DNA of 16,463 nucleotides from Actinomycetes bacterium. GTDB lineage: Bacteria > Actinomycetota > Actinomycetes > Mycobacteriales > Mycobacteriaceae. A program made the position numbers and the translations under genes. The notes under the pieces were generated by a model. That model saw nothing but the letters and a program-made list of their open reading frames with translations, did no database searches and was not told the DNA's origin. The stretch is from assembly GCA_023460175.1 (NCBI GenBank), contig JAEWRC010000152.1, forward strand, positions 1 to 16,463, written 5' to 3'. This document shows positions 6,013-12,028 of the stretch, one piece after another. Position 1 is the first letter of the stretch. Each line of letters starts with the position of its first letter.

Positions 6013-7605
6013 TCAGCCGGCGTTGACGGCCGATTCGGCGGCGGGCTTGCGCGGCCCGCGGCGCCGACGGCGGCGCGGGGACCGGCTCGACTCGGCGTTC
6101 TCGCCGGTCGCGGCCGAATCGCCGCTCGGGCCCTGATCGCCGTCGGCGGTCGGGGTGCCGGCCTCGGCGCCGTTGGTCTCCGGGCGGCCGCCGCGGGTGC
6201 GGCGGCGCTGCCGGGTGCGCTTGGGCTTGTCGGCGGGCGCCTGCTCGCTGCTGCGTTCGCCGCGCTCATCGCGGGCGGAGCGCTTGCCCTCGCGCCGCGT
6301 CGCTTTGCCCACCGAGCCCTTGGCGTCGGCGGGGATGTTGAGCTCCTCGAACAGGTGCGGCGAGCTGGAGTACGTCTCGGCCGGCTCGGGGCAGTCCAGG
6401 CCCAGCGCCTTGTCGATCATCGTCCAGCGGGGCAGCTCGTCCCAGTCGACCAGGGTGACGGCGATGCCGGTCTTGCCCGCGCGGCCGGTGCGGCCGATGC
6501 GGTGCACGTAGGCCTGCTCGTCGTCGGGGATCTGGTAGTTGATGACGTGCGTGATGTTGTCGATGTCGATGCCGCGGGCGGCGACATCCGTGGCGACCAG
6601 CACGTCGACCTCGCCCTCGCGGAACGCCTTGAGCGCCTTCTCGCGGGCGATCTGCCCGAGGTCGCCGTGCACGGCGCCGACCTTGAAGCCGCGCTCGGCG
6701 AGCTCGTCGGCGACCTTCTGCGCGGTGCGCTTCGTGCGGGTGAAGATCATGGTGGCGCCGCGGGCCTCGGCCTGCAGCACGCGGCTGACCAGTTCGACCT
6801 TGTCCAGCGCGTGCGCGCGGTAGATGAACTGCTCGGTGCTGTCGTGGGTCTGCGAGGACTGCGGGGATTCGGCCCGGATGTGGGTGGGCTGGTTCATGAA
6901 CGTGCGCGCCAGCGTGATGATCGGGTCCGGCATGGTGGCCGAGAACAGCATGGCCTGCCGGGTGTCGGGGGTCAGCCGCAGGATGCGCTCGATGTCGGGC
7001 AGGAAGCCGAGGTCCAGCATCTCGTCGGCCTCGTCGAGCACCAGCACCGACAGCCCGCCGAGCTGCAGGTGGCCCTGCTGGGCGAGGTCGAGCAGGCGCC
7101 CGGGCGTCCCGACGACGACGTCGGCGCCGGCGCGCAGGGCTTCGATCTGCGGCTCGTAGGGCCGGCCGCCATAGATGGACACGACCGAGAGCTTGCGGCC
7201 GCCGTCGGCGGTCAGGTACTTCGCGGCGCCGGCGAGGTCGCCGTAGACCTGCAGGCACAGCTCGCGGGTGGGGACGACGACCAGGGCGCGCGGGGCACCG
7301 GCCAGCGGGCGCTCGGTGTCGGTGGTGACGCGATTGAGCAGCGGCACGCCGAAGGCGTAGGTCTTGCCCATGCCGGTGCGGGCCTGACCGATGAGGTCGT
7401 CGCCGGCCAGCGCCAGCGGCAGGGTCAGTTCCTGGATGGCGAACGGATGCTCGATGCCCTCTTCGCGCAGCGCGCGCACGATCTCCTCGCGGACGCCGAG
7501 TTCGGCGAAGCTGGGGCCGGCCGGGGTGTCGGTCGTCGGGGTATCGGTGGTGGCGTGGGCGTCGTCGGTCACCTGGGTATCGGTGCTCTGGGAATCAACA
7601 GTCAT
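6013..7605 (-). CDS. rhlE: DEAD-box ATP-dependent RNA helicase
   Basis: 530 residues; unwinds RNA for ribosome biogenesis, RNA decay or cold adaptation. All helicase motifs are present: Q motif PFAIQELTLPLAL (54-66), Walker A ARTGMGKT (75-82), Ia PTRELCLQV, Ib TPGRLLD, II DEAD (191-194), III SAT (222-224), IV MIFTRTKR, V ATDVAARGID (338-347) and VI HRIGRTGRAG (368-377). The C-terminal tail has two arginine-rich blocks, around KRTRQRRRTRGGR (462-474) and SPRRRRRRGPRK (509-520), separated by an acidic/Gly/Ser linker; such tails bind RNA non-specifically. The first 30 residues are Thr/Asp-rich and probably disordered. The ATG at 7605 has no Shine-Dalgarno (CACCACCCCCACCTC precedes it) and a small upstream frame ends on it (TCATGA). 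The next gene follows after 14 bases. Confidence 0.96.
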   Translation of the reverse strand: MTVDSQSTDTQVTDDAHATTDTPTTDTPAGPSFAELGVREEIVRALREEGIEHPFAIQELTLPLALAGDDLIGQARTGMGKTYAFGVPLLNRVTTDTERPLAGAPRALVVVPTRELCLQVYGDLAGAAKYLTADGGRKLSVVSIYGGRPYEPQIEALRAGADVVVGTPGRLLDLAQQGHLQLGGLSVLVLDEADEMLDLGFLPDIERILRLTPDTRQAMLFSATMPDPIITLARTFMNQPTHIRAESPQSSQTHDSTEQFIYRAHALDKVELVSRVLQAEARGATMIFTRTKRTAQKVADELAERGFKVGAVHGDLGQIAREKALKAFREGEVDVLVATDVAARGIDIDNITHVINYQIPDDEQAYVHRIGRTGRAGKTGIAVTLVDWDELPRWTMIDKALGLDCPEPAETYSSSPHLFEELNIPADAKGSVGKATRREGKRSARDERGERSSEQAPADKPKRTRQRRRTRGGRPETNGAEAGTPTADGDQGPSGDSAATGENAESSRSPRRRRRRGPRKPAAESAVNAG

Positions 7606-7784
7606 GAGGTGGGGGTGGTGCCTTTCGATGTCGTATGCGAGTCAAATTTCCGAGGTTTACTCGTCTCTGGTTCTCGTCGCGTCGTCCGCGCGCACGAGTC
7701 GTAGAGAAACAAACCCCGGTATCTCGCGACACCGAATTCGCCGGGCCCAGCACCTGAAGGCGGGCCATGCACGTGCACGCACAT
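7602..7784 (-). other. Possible small upstream ORF in the rhlE leader
   Basis: A 60-codon frame runs from ATG 7784 (AAGGAA directly before it) to a TGA that overlaps the rhlE ATG (ATGA). It lies wholly inside the predicted rhlE leader. Against it being a gene: the frame has no upstream stop until well beyond the start, third-position GC is modest, and the AAGGAA is too close to the ATG. It is listed because rhlE itself lacks a ribosome site and could rely on translational coupling. Confidence 0.2.
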
Positions 7785-7803
7785 TTCCTTGCCGGGCCGT
7801 CCA

Positions 7804-7820
7804 GGACGCACCCAACGTCC
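7804..7820 (-). promoter_or_regulatory. Inverted repeat at the predicted 5' end of the rhlE transcript
   Basis: On the minus strand, GGACG-TTGGGTG-CGTCC forms a 5-base-pair stem with a 7-base loop. It begins within a few bases of the transcription start implied by the -10 box at 7824-7829, so it would cap the leader RNA. Further self-complementary segments follow, including TGCACGTGCA at 7768-7777 and GGCCC/GGGCC pairs. Structure is inferred by eye. Confidence 0.4.
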
Positions 7821-7823
7821 GCC

Positions 7824-7829
7824 ATTGTA
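7824..7829 (-). promoter_or_regulatory. rhlE: Candidate rhlE -10 element
   Basis: On the minus strand the sequence reads TACAAT, a strong match to the mycobacterial SigA -10 consensus TANNNT, set in otherwise GC-rich DNA. A start about seven bases downstream (near 7817-7819) would give a leader of roughly 210 bases before the rhlE ATG. No clear -35 hexamer is seen, as is common in mycobacteria. Confidence 0.5.
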
Positions 7830-7882
7830 GCTGTTGGCGTCGCGGTGCAGGTCCGGCGCGCTGCGCGAGGGCCGTGGGCCGA

Positions 7883-7888
7883 TACAGT
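7883..7888 (+). promoter_or_regulatory. Candidate -10 element, leaderless start of the ferritin-like gene
   Basis: TACAGT matches TANNNT and is followed by six bases and then the ATG at 7895, the spacing expected for a leaderless mRNA. There is no Shine-Dalgarno between them, which supports that reading. Its region lies back to back with the rhlE promoter at 7824-7829. Confidence 0.5.
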
Positions 7889-7894
7889 GAGCCC

Positions 7895-8587
7895 ATGAGT
7901 TCGACGCCACCCGCGGCCGGCCAGCAGGCGCGGGCATCGAAGATTTCCCCCGACCATCCCGGCGTCGACAAGCTGTTCGCGTTGTTGGCCTACGGCGAGG
8001 TCGCGGCCTTCTACCGGCTCACCGAAGAGGCCCGGATGGCGCCGAATCTGACCGGCCGGATCAACATGGCGGCCATGGCCGCCGCGGAGATGGGGCATTA
8101 CGAGCTTCTTCGAAAGGCGTTGGAGCGCAGGGGAGTTGACGTGGTCTCGGCCATGTCGGAGTACGCCTCGACGCTGGAGGACTATCACAGCCTGACCACG
8201 CCCAGCACGTGGCTCGAGGCGTTGGTGAAGACCTATGTCGGCGACGCGCTGGCCGCCGACTTCTACCTTGAGATCGCCGACGTGCTGCCTGCCGAGGTGG
8301 CCGACGTGGTGCGCGGCGTGCTCGCCGAGACCGGGCACTCGCAGTTCGTCATCGCCGAGGTCCGCGAGGCGGTGGCCGCCAGCGACATGCACCGCAGCCG
8401 GCTGGCGCTGTGGTCGCGCCGGCTGCTCGGCGAGGCCATCACCCAGGCCCAGTACGTGCTGGCCGACCACGACGAACTCGTCGACCTGGTGGTCTCCGGC
8501 ACCGACGGGCTGGGCCAGCTCACGCAGTTCTTCGACCGGTTGCAGCGCACCCACGCCGAGCGGATGGCGCAGCTGGGCCTGGCCTGA
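7895..8587 (+). CDS. Ferritin-like fold protein (Rv3210c-like)
   Basis: 230 residues, almost entirely helical. The spacing of acids and histidines fits a four-helix diiron carboxylate site: E35 (AYGEVAAFYRL), E65-x-x-H68 (AAEMGHYELL), an acid on the third helix near E126 (ADFYLEIADV) and E145-x-x-H148 (AETGHSQFVI). This pattern is shared by ferritin-like hydroxylases and MiaE-related proteins, so a metal-dependent oxidation or an iron/redox role is possible. The substrate cannot be read from sequence. It is divergent from rhlE and convergent with the MmpS-like gene, leaving three bases between their stops. Start ATG 7895 is supported by the -10 placement six bases upstream. Longer frames through it are chance. 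Confidence 0.88.
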   Translation: MSSTPPAAGQQARASKISPDHPGVDKLFALLAYGEVAAFYRLTEEARMAPNLTGRINMAAMAAAEMGHYELLRKALERRGVDVVSAMSEYASTLEDYHSLTTPSTWLEALVKTYVGDALAADFYLEIADVLPAEVADVVRGVLAETGHSQFVIAEVREAVAASDMHRSRLALWSRRLLGEAITQAQYVLADHDELVDLVVSGTDGLGQLTQFFDRLQRTHAERMAQLGLA

Positions 8588-8590
8588 GGC

Positions 8591-9502
8591 CTACTTGGTG
8601 CAGGTCGTGATCAGCGTGTTGTTGTTCTGAGCCAGCACCGTGGCGCCGTTGCCGTCGGTGATCGCGCAGTTCAGCTTGCCGGTGACGCTGGTGGCGGTCA
8701 CCGACTGCGTCTGCACGCCCGGATTCAGCGTGACCGTGCGCGTCCACGGCAGCGCCGCGTTGATCTCGGTGCGCGGGAAGCCCTGCTCATCGGTGTAGAT
8801 GATGGTCACCACGTCGAACAACTGGCGTTCCCCGGTCACCGTGTAGGTGATGGTGCGCTCGGGCGCGGGGACCTCCGCCGGCGGCGGTGGCGGCGGCGGC
8901 TCGGGTGCGGGGTGGACCGCCGAGGGGGTCGGGGTGACGGTGACGACGGTCTCGGGGGCCAACTCGGCACCGGGGCCGGGGCCCGGGGTGGCGATCACGG
9001 TGCGCGGCGCGGTGCTGGGGGCCGCGTCCTGGACCGGTTCGGCGGTGTCGGTGGCCGCCTCCGTCGTCGACGACGTGGAGGTGGCGCTGTCGTTGCCCAG
9101 CACCGTGGCGATCGCCACGACCGCGATGAACAGCACGGCCGCGGCGCCGCCGGCGATCCAGCGCCAGCGGGTGTCGCGGTACTCGTAGCCCGCGTAGTCC
9201 TCGTCGTCGGAGTCCGGGTAGCCCTCGTAGTCCAGCAGGTCGGTGGCGCCGGTGTCGTAGTCGCCGTGGGCGTGGCTCTGGTGCGACGGGCTCTCGTACG
9301 ACGGGGCGGCATAGGAGCCGCTCTCGTAGGACGGTCGCTGGTAGGAGGAGCTGTCGTACGAGGAACCGTACGAGGAACCGCCGTAGGACGGGCTCTCGTA
9401 GGACGGCGCACCGCCGTCGAACTGGTCGCCGGTGTCGGGCTGGTCGTCGGCGTAGGTGTTACCCCCGCGCGAACGTCCACCGCTCCAATAGGGCTTGTTC
9501 AT
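8591..9502 (-). CDS. MmpS-like membrane protein with Tyr/Ser-rich N-terminal tail (Rv3209-like)
   Basis: 303 residues in four parts. Residues 1-110 are hydrophilic and low-complexity, with a Tyr/Ser repeat at 34-75 and an acidic stretch (DYEGYPDSDDEDYAGYEY). One membrane helix lies at about 113-135 (WRWIAGGAAAVLFIAVVAIATVLG). A Ser/Thr/Pro-rich linker at 136-215 includes seven prolines at 202-208. The C-terminal domain (about 216-303: TITYTVTGERQLFDVVTIIY, LPWTRTVTLN, GKLNCAITDGNGATVL, TTCTK with two cysteines) resembles the MmpS periplasmic beta-sandwich that partners MmpL transporters. No mmpL gene is adjacent. The start is ATG 9502, with GGGTGA four bases before it; the frame opens 42 codons earlier without sense. 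The tail is longer than I recall for the M. tuberculosis protein (about 186 aa). Confidence 0.85.
   Translation of the reverse strand: MNKPYWSGGRSRGGNTYADDQPDTGDQFDGGAPSYESPSYGGSSYGSSYDSSSYQRPSYESGSYAAPSYESPSHQSHAHGDYDTGATDLLDYEGYPDSDDEDYAGYEYRDTRWRWIAGGAAAVLFIAVVAIATVLGNDSATSTSSTTEAATDTAEPVQDAAPSTAPRTVIATPGPGPGAELAPETVVTVTPTPSAVHPAPEPPPPPPPAEVPAPERTITYTVTGERQLFDVVTIIYTDEQGFPRTEINAALPWTRTVTLNPGVQTQSVTATSVTGKLNCAITDGNGATVLAQNNNTLITTCTK
9278..9403 (-). repeat. Degenerate coding repeat: Tyr/Ser-rich tail of the MmpS-like protein
   Basis: Residues 34-75 repeat short units of the type S-Y-E/G/D-S/G-P/S (PSYESPSYGGSSYGSS, RPSYESGSYAAPSYESPS). On the DNA this appears as recurring CTCGTAGGACGG / GTCGTACGAGGA blocks. 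About ten tyrosines fall in 42 residues. Such tracts vary in length between strains and can be disordered or phase-separating, or tyrosine-phosphorylated; none of this is shown here. Confidence 0.8.
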
Positions 9503-9559
9503 CGCGTCACCCGTCGTAGGCACCAAGTCACTTTGATCACTCCCGTCACATCTTTCACG

Positions 9560-9565
9560 ATGGTA
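9560..9565 (-). promoter_or_regulatory. Candidate -10 element for the MmpS-like gene
   Basis: The minus strand reads TACCAT, a TANNNT match in a locally AT-richer stretch. It would give a leader of about 50 bases to the ATG at 9502. No -35 box recognised. Confidence 0.33.
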
Positions 9566-9707
9566 TCGGGCCGCGGGCCCACGGCGGGGACACCGCGGCG
9601 GGCGTGTCGGGTTCCGGGCGATCGCCATCGCGGCAGGTCAGACCGATCGGGCGGGGCGCTTCGCTGACCGCGAACGCCTGGCGCGGCGGTGCGAGTACCG
9701 CGTGCAT

Positions 9708-9713
9708 TAGCCT
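9708..9713 (+). promoter_or_regulatory. Candidate -10 element for the DUF3107 gene
   Basis: TAGCCT matches TANNNT and is followed by a leader of roughly 40 bases that carries the ribosome site AGGAAAGGG (9746-9754), seven bases before the GTG at 9762. The spacing is consistent with a simple SigA-type promoter. Confidence 0.38.
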
Positions 9714-9761
9714 GCTGGAGAGCATTTCGCCCGCACGTCGCGTCTAGGAAAGGGTTCTCAC

Positions 9762-10022
9762 GTGGAGGTCAAGATCGGTGTCACGGACAGTCCGCGTGAG
9801 CTCGTCTTCAACAGCGCGCAGGCACCGGCGGAACTCGAGAAGCTGGTCACCGAGGCATTGGGCGGCAACGGCGCGGGCGTGTTGAGCCTGTCCGACGACA
9901 AGGGCCGCAAGTTCTTCGTCCAGACCGCGCGTGTGGCCTACGTGGAATTGGGCCCCGCCGACGGCCGTCGCGTCGGCTTCGGGGTGGGCGCCGGCCCGGT
10001 CACCGCGCCGGCCACCGACTAG
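9762..10022 (+). CDS. DUF3107 family small protein (TB9.4/Rv3208A-like)
   Basis: 86 residues, cytosolic, no signal or membrane segment. The N-terminus VKIGVTDSPRELVFNSAQAP and the core FFVQTARVAYVELGPADGRRVGFGVG are typical of this actinobacterial family, whose role is unknown. The GTG start is set by a strong ribosome site, AGGAAAGGG, with seven-base spacing. It converges on the TetR gene at 10068, leaving 45 bases that hold a direct repeat. The length is normal for the family. In M. tuberculosis the equivalent small gene lies next to the same TetR gene, so the pairing is conserved, but nothing here shows a functional link. Confidence 0.9.
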   Translation: MEVKIGVTDSPRELVFNSAQAPAELEKLVTEALGGNGAGVLSLSDDKGRKFFVQTARVAYVELGPADGRRVGFGVGAGPVTAPATD

Positions 10023-10038
10023 AGTCGGCCGCTCAGGC

Positions 10039-10071
10039 CCGGGGGCTCAGATCCTCTGTCCGGGGGCTCAG
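10039..10071. repeat. Direct repeat CCGGGGGCTCAG, two copies at 21-base period
   Basis: Identical 12-mers occupy 10039-10050 and 10060-10071, in the gap between the convergent DUF3107 and TetR genes; the second copy includes the TetR stop codon. A related GCTCAGG occurs at 10031-10037. There is no clear hairpin with a U-run, so a rho-independent terminator is not supported. Confidence 0.75.
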
Positions 10072-10742
10072 GTCCGGGTCAGCGGCACGTGTGACAGGCC
10101 GCCCCAGATGAACTGGACGGTGCCCTCGACGGCGTCGTCCTTGGTGATCGGCCGCTCGTTGTCCAACCAGTAGCGCGCCGAGTCCACGCTGATGCTGACC
10201 AGCCCGACCGCGATCATCCGGGCGCGGTGCGGGTCCAGCCCGGAGTCGTGGCTGATCAGGTCGAACACCGCGTCGGTGCAGGCCTCCGTGGCGACCTTGA
10301 CCTGGGCGGACACCTGCGGCTCGTTGGTGTAGTCGTTCTCGAAGATCAGCCGGTAGCCCTGGCCGTCGTGCTCGATGAAATCGAAGAACGCGTGCACCGC
10401 GGCCCGGACCCGCTGCCGGTTGTCGGTGGTGGTCCGCAGCGCCTGGCGCACGCCGGACACCAGGTTCTCGACGTGCCGCGCCAGCACCGCCAGGTAGAGC
10501 TCGAGCTTGCTGGCGAAGTGCTGGTAGAGCACCGGCTTGCTGACCCCGGCCCGATCGGCGATCTCGTCCATGCCGGCGGCGTGATAGCCGCGATCGACGA
10601 ACACCTCGCTGGCCGCGGCCAGCAACTGGCCGCGACGCTCGTCGCGGGGGAGCCGGTTTCCGCGCCGGTTGGTGCCGGCGGGCCGGTCCGCGTTGCCCGC
10701 CCTGGCGCCTCGCCGTGCGGCCGTGTTGGCGAGATCGCTCAT
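10068..10742 (-). CDS. TetR family transcriptional regulator (second, Rv3208-like)
   Basis: 224 residues. A disordered basic N-terminal arm (about 1-35: ARRGARAGNADRPAG, RRGNRLPRDERR) leads into the HTH: QLLAAASEVFVDRGYHAAGM, DEIADRAGVSKPVLYQHFASKLELY. The C-terminal ligand domain (about 95-224) holds AFFDFIEHDGQGYRLIFEND, typical of the family branch that includes fatty-acid or lipid-responsive regulators, but the ligand is not predictable. The ATG at 10742 has AGAGGA four bases upstream, which decides the start; the frame continues 32 codons further without a ribosome site. A 20-base hyphenated palindrome at 10767-10786 lies in the leader and is a good autoregulatory operator. The DUF3152 gene is divergent across 193 bases. 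Confidence 0.93.
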   Translation of the reverse strand: MSDLANTAARRGARAGNADRPAGTNRRGNRLPRDERRGQLLAAASEVFVDRGYHAAGMDEIADRAGVSKPVLYQHFASKLELYLAVLARHVENLVSGVRQALRTTTDNRQRVRAAVHAFFDFIEHDGQGYRLIFENDYTNEPQVSAQVKVATEACTDAVFDLISHDSGLDPHRARMIAVGLVSISVDSARYWLDNERPITKDDAVEGTVQFIWGGLSHVPLTRT

Positions 10743-10766
10743 CAGGTCCTCTGTTTCAAATTCTTG

Positions 10767-10786
10767 ACGCCGAGCCGTCTCGGCGT
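10767..10786. promoter_or_regulatory. Hyphenated palindrome, candidate operator of the second TetR
   Basis: ACGCCGAG-CCGT-CTCGGCGT has perfect 8-base arms around a 4-base centre, beginning 24 bases upstream of the TetR ATG and within the divergent gap to the DUF3152 gene. As RNA it could also form a hairpin in the TetR leader. A weaker inverted repeat (ACTACC-CGCC-GGTACT, one mismatch) lies near 10840-10855. Operator function is inferred from position. Confidence 0.55.
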
Positions 10787-10935
10787 GGGGGTCCACGCCG
10801 GCACCCGGGCGGCGAGCGGTGGCTCGTCGCCCCGACATTACTACCCGCCGGTACTGAACCGCCGAAAGGCACTCGCGCGCCCCGGCACTGGCGTGCCGAA
10901 AGCCCCTGAGCAGCGGACTGTGCGATCCTGGGTCG

Positions 10936-11982
10936 GTGACCTACGACCCGGGGCGTCGCGGGGAGAGTCGTGTGCCCGTGCTGCGCGACGAGTGGCGCGA
11001 GCCGCTGCGCGCACAACGCGACCCGCTCGCCGGTGACTCCGGACGGGTCCGTTCCAACCGCGACGAACACCAGCATTGGCGCAAACAGTCCTGGTTGGGG
11101 CGGTTCGTGTCCACCTACGGCTGGCGTGCCTACGCCCTGCCGGTGCTCGTGGTCATCACCGTGCTGGTGATCTATCAGACGATCACCGGCACCCCCACGC
11201 CCACGCACACCGCGCAGGAAACCGTCGAGGGGCCGCCGACCATCGGTGCCGGCGGCACGGCCATCGTCGGCGCGCCGCCGAAGGGCCTCACCGAGTTCGA
11301 CGCCAACCTGCCGACCGGCATCCTGCCCGAGGGCGGGCCGTTCACCCAGGCCGGCGACCGGACCTGGCGCGTCGTGCCGGGGGCCACCCCGCAGGTCGGG
11401 CAGGGCACCGCCAAGGTGTTCCGGTACACCGTGGAGATCGAGGACGGCGTCGACGCCATGACCTTCGGCGGCGACGACGCGTTCGCCCGGATGGTCGAGC
11501 AGACGCTGGCCAACCCGAAGAGCTGGATCCACAACCCGCAGTTCGGTTTCGTGCGCGTCGACGCGAGCGCCCCGGAGCCGCCGGACTTCCGGGTGTCGCT
11601 GACCTCGCCGATGACCATCCGGGACGGCTGCGGCTACGAGATCCAGCTCGAGGCGTCCTGCTACAACCCGGCGTTCCACCCGGTGCCCGGCTCGCCCGCC
11701 GAGCCGCGGGTGTTCATCAACGAGGCGCGCTGGGTGCGCGGCGCGGTGCCGTTTCAGGGCGACATCGGCTCCTACCGGCAGTACCTGCTCAACCATGAGA
11801 TCGGTCACGCCATCGGCTATCACCAGCACTCGGCGTGCGAGGAGGACGGGGCGCTGGCGCCGGTCATGATGCAGCAGACGTTCTCCACCTCCAACGCCGA
11901 CCTGGCCCGGTTCGACCCGGACTCCATCACGCCCGACGACAAGACCTGCCGGTTCAACTCCTGGCCGTACCCCATCGCCTGA
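10936..11982 (+). CDS. DUF3152 membrane-anchored metzincin-like protein (Rv3207c-like)
   Basis: 348 residues. A basic cytoplasmic N-terminus (1-63) is followed by one membrane helix at about 66-84 (AYALPVLVVITVLVIYQTI), a Thr/Pro/Gly linker, and an extracytoplasmic domain. Residues 287-298 read HEIGHAIGYHQH, a zinc-protease type HExxHxxG motif, followed by PVMMQQT (309-315), which looks like the Met-turn of metzincins. In the classical motif the third histidine is at position 11 after the first; here position 11 is Gln (Q297), with His on both sides (H296, H298). C232, C242, C301 and C338 could form disulfides. Start GTG 10936; GATCCT six bases before it may be a leaderless -10. Protease activity is inferred. 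It heads a co-directional run with moeZ. Confidence 0.88.
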   Translation: MTYDPGRRGESRVPVLRDEWREPLRAQRDPLAGDSGRVRSNRDEHQHWRKQSWLGRFVSTYGWRAYALPVLVVITVLVIYQTITGTPTPTHTAQETVEGPPTIGAGGTAIVGAPPKGLTEFDANLPTGILPEGGPFTQAGDRTWRVVPGATPQVGQGTAKVFRYTVEIEDGVDAMTFGGDDAFARMVEQTLANPKSWIHNPQFGFVRVDASAPEPPDFRVSLTSPMTIRDGCGYEIQLEASCYNPAFHPVPGSPAEPRVFINEARWVRGAVPFQGDIGSYRQYLLNHEIGHAIGYHQHSACEEDGALAPVMMQQTFSTSNADLARFDPDSITPDDKTCRFNSWPYPIA

Positions 11983-12028
11983 ACGCGGTGACACAATTGC
12001 GGGGAGTCCGTTCGCAGAGGAGTCGCTC

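Noticed and set aside
5009..6136. 375-codon open frame on the plus strand
   Set aside because: Complement of the propeller gene; low-complexity translation, no start signal.
6355..7704. 449-codon open frame on the plus strand
   Set aside because: Antisense to rhlE, whose helicase motifs are unambiguous; the translation is Val/Gly/Asp/His-rich without motifs.
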